Positions 60,527-64,000 of a DNA stretch of 64,000 nucleotides are shown here, piece after piece. The position numbers and the translations under genes are program-made. Within the stretch, counting starts at the first letter, position 1; each line of letters begins with the position of its first letter. Source of the stretch: Streptomyces sp. H27-H5 (GTDB lineage: Bacteria > Actinomycetota > Actinomycetes > Streptomycetales > Streptomycetaceae); contig NZ_JAPNLK010000034.1 of NCBI RefSeq assembly GCF_026627505.1, positions 19,881 to 83,880 on the forward strand. Direction: 5' to 3'. Under the pieces are notes generated by a model. That model worked only from the letters and a program-made list of their open reading frames with translations, was not told where the DNA came from and did no database searches.

Positions 60527-63500
60527 TTACGGCAGGACCTTCTCGATCTGCACGCTGCCGGTGCCGGCGGCGGTGCCGCGGGCGTTGAGCAGCTTGACCT
60601 GGCCGAAGAACTGACGGCCCTCGGGGGCCGGGCTGTTGACCAGGACGTTCGCCGAGACCTGCGCGGTGGCGCCGGTGGCGAGGTTCACCGCGGCGGCCTC
60701 GTCGACCTGGACGGAGCCCAGGGCGGCCGAGAAGAACACGTCGCGGTAGTCGTACGTGGTGGTACCGGCCGGGATCGCGTAGCCGATGACCTTCACGGAG
60801 TAGGTGCCGGCGGCCGGGTTGACCAGGCTCACGGCCTCCTCGGAGTCGCCGTCGGCGGAGGTGCCGACCTTGACGCCGTCCTTGTAGACCTCGAGGTCGA
60901 GGTCCGCGCCGGTGTCGGAGACCTTGCCGATCGCGACGTCGAGGCGGGAGACGCCCTCGCCGATCGTGACCTCGCTGGTCTGGGTCTCACCGTTGGCGAT
61001 GGTCGGCTTGGCGACCTTCGCGGAACCGAGCGGGCCGCCCTGGAGCTTGCCGCCGGAGATGGCCGCGGCCTCGTTCTTGACGGTCAGCCGGACCGGCGCC
61101 GGGGTGCCCTGCTTGACCTCGGGCAGCACCTTGACGGCCGGGTCGAAGACCGCGCCGAGGACGGAGACGTCCAGCTTGTACGGGTTGTCGAGCAGCGGCG
61201 ACGTACGGCGCGACTCGACCTCGATCTCCCACACACCGGACTGCGGGTCGGCGTACGACCGCAGGTCGGGGCGGCAGGTGTTCGCCGGGTTGTTGTAGTT
61301 CGGGTAGCACTGGGTCGTCGCGCTGTCCTCGACGCCCACGCCGTACGGGTGGATCGAGATGAAGCGCGTCTGGCTGCCGTCCTTCAGACCGCCCAGGGCG
61401 ACCTCAAGGGTCTTGGCGCCCTGCGGGACCGTCACGAAGTACGACTTGTGGCTGTTGCGCTGCACCGAGGAGGTGTCCGACAGCGTGAAGGACGGCTTCG
61501 CCAGCGGGGTGGCGGCGACGACCGTGGTGAGGATCTGCTTGTCGATGCCCTCGGTGGTCGGGTCGTCGAGCTGCAGGATGCCGCTGTGGACGCCGGCCGA
61601 CTTGGCGTTGGCCTCGACCTTGATGGTGACGGGCTTGTTCAGCGGCAGCGTGACGTAGTCGTAGCCGCCGATGACCTTGAAGGTCCCGTCGTTGTTGCGC
61701 CAGGTCAGGTCGTGCCGCGTGCCGTACTTGACGCCCGTGGTGCGGGTGACGACGACGTCGTAGACCTTCTTCTGGCCGACCTTCAGACCGCCCTCGCGGT
61801 CGTAGAGGCCGGTGCCGAAGCCCGGGGTCTTCAGGAACTGGTCGATCGCGGTGTCGACCGGGGCCTTGACCGTGAACTCCTCGGCCTTGGCGTTGCGCTG
61901 GATGGACTCCCACGCGCCGACGACGTCGATCAGACCGGAGCCCTGGGCGTGCGCCGGGACGTCGGCGATCTTCTTCGCGGTGCTGGTGAGCGCCACCCGC
62001 AGGCTCGCCGGGGTCAGCGCGATGTGCTGCTGCTTGGCGGCCGAGATGAGCAGGGCGCTCGCGCCCGCCGCCTGCGGCGAGGACATCGAGGTGCCCTGGA
62101 GCATGCCGTAACCGGCGGGCAGGGCGTATCCGGCCTCGGCCACGGGCGCGCCCGGCAGCCAGGTCTGGATGGTGTTGATCGCCGCGCCGGGCGCGGTGAT
62201 GGTCGGCGTGAAGCCGCCGTCCTCACGCGGACCGCGCGAGGAGAACGGGAACATGTTGTACTTCTTGCTCACGCCGGAGCCGTAGTTGGCCGCCCAGGTG
62301 TCCTTGGAGACGGCGGCGCCCACGGAGATGACCTTGTCCGCGAGACCGGGGTCGCCGATGGTGTTGACACCGGGGCCCTCGTTGCCCGCCGAGATGACGA
62401 GCTGGACACCGTAGGTGTCGATGAGGTTCTTGTAGAGCTCGGAGCGCGCGTTGTTGCCGTCGTTCAGCGCCGGCAGGCCGCCGATCGACATGTTGACGAT
62501 GTCCACGCCGCGGTTGACGACGAGGTCGATCATGCCCTCGGTCAGCGCGATGTTGGTGCAGCCGCCCGACCAGGAGCAGGCGCGCGAGGAGACGAGCTTG
62601 GCGCCGGGCGCCTCGCCGTTCATCTTGCCGCCGAAGAGGCTGTTGGCGGCGGTGATGCCGGCGACGTGCGTGCCGTGCTCGGACTCGATGATGCCGACGT
62701 TGACGAAGTCGGCCTTCTTGCCGACCCAGTCACCGCCCAGCGGGTCCATCGGGACGTCCTTGCGGATCTCGATCACGAACGGGATGCGCTCGGCGATCTC
62801 GGTCGCCGGGTTGTCCGTGCCGAAGTAGCCGATCTGGTAGCCGTCCTTGTACGGCTTCATCGGCTCGTTGTTCGTGAAGTCGCCGTCCTGGTCGGTGTCG
62901 ACGCGGACGGTCCCGGCGACCGGGTCGTAGAGCAGGCCGAACCGGTCGGTGGTGTCGCCGTCGCGGTTGACGTCGCCCTTGGCGTCGCCGGTCGCGGTGA
63001 TCGACTCGCTGAAGCGGCTCCACTGGAAGGTGCCCTCGGGGGCCTTCCAGCTCTGGCCGCCCGCGGTGAAGCTGCCGCCGGCGGGGGTGACCGGGGTGAT
63101 CTGGGCGCGCCAGGTGGCGTCGTTGTCCGTGATCGGGTCGGTCGCCGTGACCCAGTCGACGATCTTGCGCTCGCCGGTGGTGGTCTTCTGCAGGGCCGGG
63201 TGGCCGAGGTCGACACCCGAGTCCATGATGCCGATGGTCACGCCGCGGCCGTCGGCCTTCGGGTTCTTCTTGACGAAGTCCACCGCGCCGGTCTCGAAGG
63301 ACGGGTTGTACGGGTTCTTCGCGGGGGTGTCCTTGCCCGGCGCCGGGTAGGTCTCGGCCGCGGTCTTCTTGGCCTTGCCGGCCTCCTTGCCCGCGTCGGG
63401 ACGCGGGTCCGGGAGCTGGATCTCGTGCCGCAGGTCGATGCCGTGCACCGAGGACAGCTTGCCGGCCGCCTTCAGCGCGGCCTCGGCCTTGTCGGTCGGC

Positions 63501-63862
63501 AGGGTGGCGCGCACGTAGCCGAGCTTGTCGTACGTCCGGCCCACCGAGGCGCCCTGGACGGCGTCGAGCTGCTGTGCGACCTGCTTGGTCTCGCCCGGGG
63601 CGGTCGCGACCATGACGGTGACGTTCTTGTCACCCTTGGCCTTGGCCTCCTGGAGCAGTTCGGCGTCGGCCGAACCGAGCTTCTGGTCCGCGGACTTGAC
63701 CGGCGCGGAGGAGCCGGGGTCAGTGGCTCCCGTCGCGGCGAAGACGGGAACGGCTCCGGTCGCGCAGAGCGCGGCCACCAGGCCTGCGGCGGCCGCGACG
63801 CGGGCGACGCGTCTGGCGCCGGGTATGGCCCCGGGCGTGGAGCTGGGGGATTCGAGGGTCAT
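60527..63862 (-). CDS. Large secreted subtilase (S8 peptidase)
   Basis: 1111 residues from ATG 63862 (AGGGA six bases upstream; 63868 also possible). Signal peptide to about 44 (AAAAGLVAALCATGAVPVFA). Propeptide-like region 60-145, then the triad: Asp in GIMDSGVDLGHP (about 213), His in EHGTHVAGI (about 397), Ser in GTSMSSPQAAG (about 640). Between Asp and His is an insert of about 150 residues with two acidic loops, DVNRDGDTTD and DTDQDGDFTN, that look like calcium sites. The C-terminal 450 residues are several beta-sandwich domains. A cell-surface or exported protease of high mass. Confidence 0.94.
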   Translation of the reverse strand: MTLESPSSTPGAIPGARRVARVAAAAGLVAALCATGAVPVFAATGATDPGSSAPVKSADQKLGSADAELLQEAKAKGDKNVTVMVATAPGETKQVAQQLDAVQGASVGRTYDKLGYVRATLPTDKAEAALKAAGKLSSVHGIDLRHEIQLPDPRPDAGKEAGKAKKTAAETYPAPGKDTPAKNPYNPSFETGAVDFVKKNPKADGRGVTIGIMDSGVDLGHPALQKTTTGERKIVDWVTATDPITDNDATWRAQITPVTPAGGSFTAGGQSWKAPEGTFQWSRFSESITATGDAKGDVNRDGDTTDRFGLLYDPVAGTVRVDTDQDGDFTNNEPMKPYKDGYQIGYFGTDNPATEIAERIPFVIEIRKDVPMDPLGGDWVGKKADFVNVGIIESEHGTHVAGITAANSLFGGKMNGEAPGAKLVSSRACSWSGGCTNIALTEGMIDLVVNRGVDIVNMSIGGLPALNDGNNARSELYKNLIDTYGVQLVISAGNEGPGVNTIGDPGLADKVISVGAAVSKDTWAANYGSGVSKKYNMFPFSSRGPREDGGFTPTITAPGAAINTIQTWLPGAPVAEAGYALPAGYGMLQGTSMSSPQAAGASALLISAAKQQHIALTPASLRVALTSTAKKIADVPAHAQGSGLIDVVGAWESIQRNAKAEEFTVKAPVDTAIDQFLKTPGFGTGLYDREGGLKVGQKKVYDVVVTRTTGVKYGTRHDLTWRNNDGTFKVIGGYDYVTLPLNKPVTIKVEANAKSAGVHSGILQLDDPTTEGIDKQILTTVVAATPLAKPSFTLSDTSSVQRNSHKSYFVTVPQGAKTLEVALGGLKDGSQTRFISIHPYGVGVEDSATTQCYPNYNNPANTCRPDLRSYADPQSGVWEIEVESRRTSPLLDNPYKLDVSVLGAVFDPAVKVLPEVKQGTPAPVRLTVKNEAAAISGGKLQGGPLGSAKVAKPTIANGETQTSEVTIGEGVSRLDVAIGKVSDTGADLDLEVYKDGVKVGTSADGDSEEAVSLVNPAAGTYSVKVIGYAIPAGTTTYDYRDVFFSAALGSVQVDEAAAVNLATGATAQVSANVLVNSPAPEGRQFFGQVKLLNARGTAAGTGSVQIEKVLP

Positions 63863-63910
63863 CAGCATCCCTGGCTAAGTGGTCTGCGTCGTAAGTCCTT
63901 CGGGGGTTGA

Positions 63911-64000
63911 TCACGCGGCCTTGGCGGCGGAGGATTCTTCTGGGTGATCGGCGGTGTGCTGGTCGAGCCTGGCCAGGAGATCGTCCAGGTCGGAGGTGGT
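63911..64000 (-). CDS. Unidentified protein, C-terminal fragment
   Basis: Only the last 29 codons and a TGA stop (63913-63911) are in the window; the gene continues beyond the right edge. The visible end reads TTSDLDDLLARLDQHTADHP and then a Ser/Ala/Lys tail, an acidic amphipathic helix. It is upstream of and co-oriented with the subtilase gene, about 50 bases apart. Too short to name. Confidence 0.5.
   Translation of the reverse strand, partial: TTSDLDDLLARLDQHTADHPEESSAAKAA

Overview
The window is chromosomal DNA from a Streptomyces-type actinomycete. Base composition is very high in G+C with strong third-position GC, GTG and TTG starts are common, many genes abut or overlap by 4 bases, and genus hallmarks are present: a dynamin pair followed by a small SSB, a csn-type chitosan-oligosaccharide cluster, EttA, a PknG/GlnH/GlnX locus and a large secreted proteome. 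Most of it reads as conserved core chromosome with a few accessory insertions.

Layout. 1-418 is the end of a DUF1992 gene. 471-7951 (minus) is a tightly coupled five-gene operon: Z1-type SF2 helicase, PD-(D/E)XK nuclease (DUF4420-like), MORC/MutL-like GHKL ATPase, an unknown protein and a DUF6339-like protein. It looks like an anti-invader nuclease system of the MORC/Z1 class, but no DNA methyltransferase is visible beside it. Next come a DEDDh exonuclease-BRCT-BRCT-TerD fusion and tRNA-Arg(UCU). 10978-14934 carries a dynA-dynB-like GTPase pair and an ssbB-like gene (cell division and chromosome handling during sporulation), then a thioester-domain surface protein that has lost its cysteine, a PAP2/lipid-kinase fusion, ettA, a thioesterase, a group II truncated haemoglobin and a PCMT-like methyltransferase.

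22702-33504 (minus) is a phospho-signalling block running glnX-like membrane protein, glnH-like binding protein, coiled-coil protein, PknG-like kinase, PP2C phosphatase, von Willebrand A protein and FHA protein. It contains an extracellular amino-acid sensor, a membrane relay, a kinase, a phosphatase and a phosphothreonine reader. Zinc ribbons sit at the N-termini of the last three types of enzyme or reader (kinase, phosphatase, FHA). 33745-40441 (minus) is a csnR-E-F-G-H-K-like cluster: ROK repressor, ABC importer, GH4 glycosidase and sugar kinase, with a palindromic operator in front of the repressor.

40565-52753 holds an MscS channel, an HNH nuclease, a secreted GH84-family glycosidase with a substituted catalytic aspartate, a short repeat-containing peptide gene, a 165-bp palindromic MITE-like element, malQ, a MarR regulator facing a decayed MFS exporter, two EamA exporters and a LysR regulator. 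52851-64000 holds pepN, a secreted FG-GAP repeat protein, asd, a secreted M28 aminopeptidase, a large secreted subtilase and the tail of an unidentified gene. Strong hairpins separate most convergent units.

Most unusual items: the methylase-less MORC/Z1 operon, the cysteine-free thioester protein, the PknG-centred signalling block with shared zinc ribbons, the MITE whose arm mismatches all become G-U pairs on one strand, the GH84 with Gln in place of Asp, and the internally deleted, frameshifted MFS gene behind an intact MarR operator.
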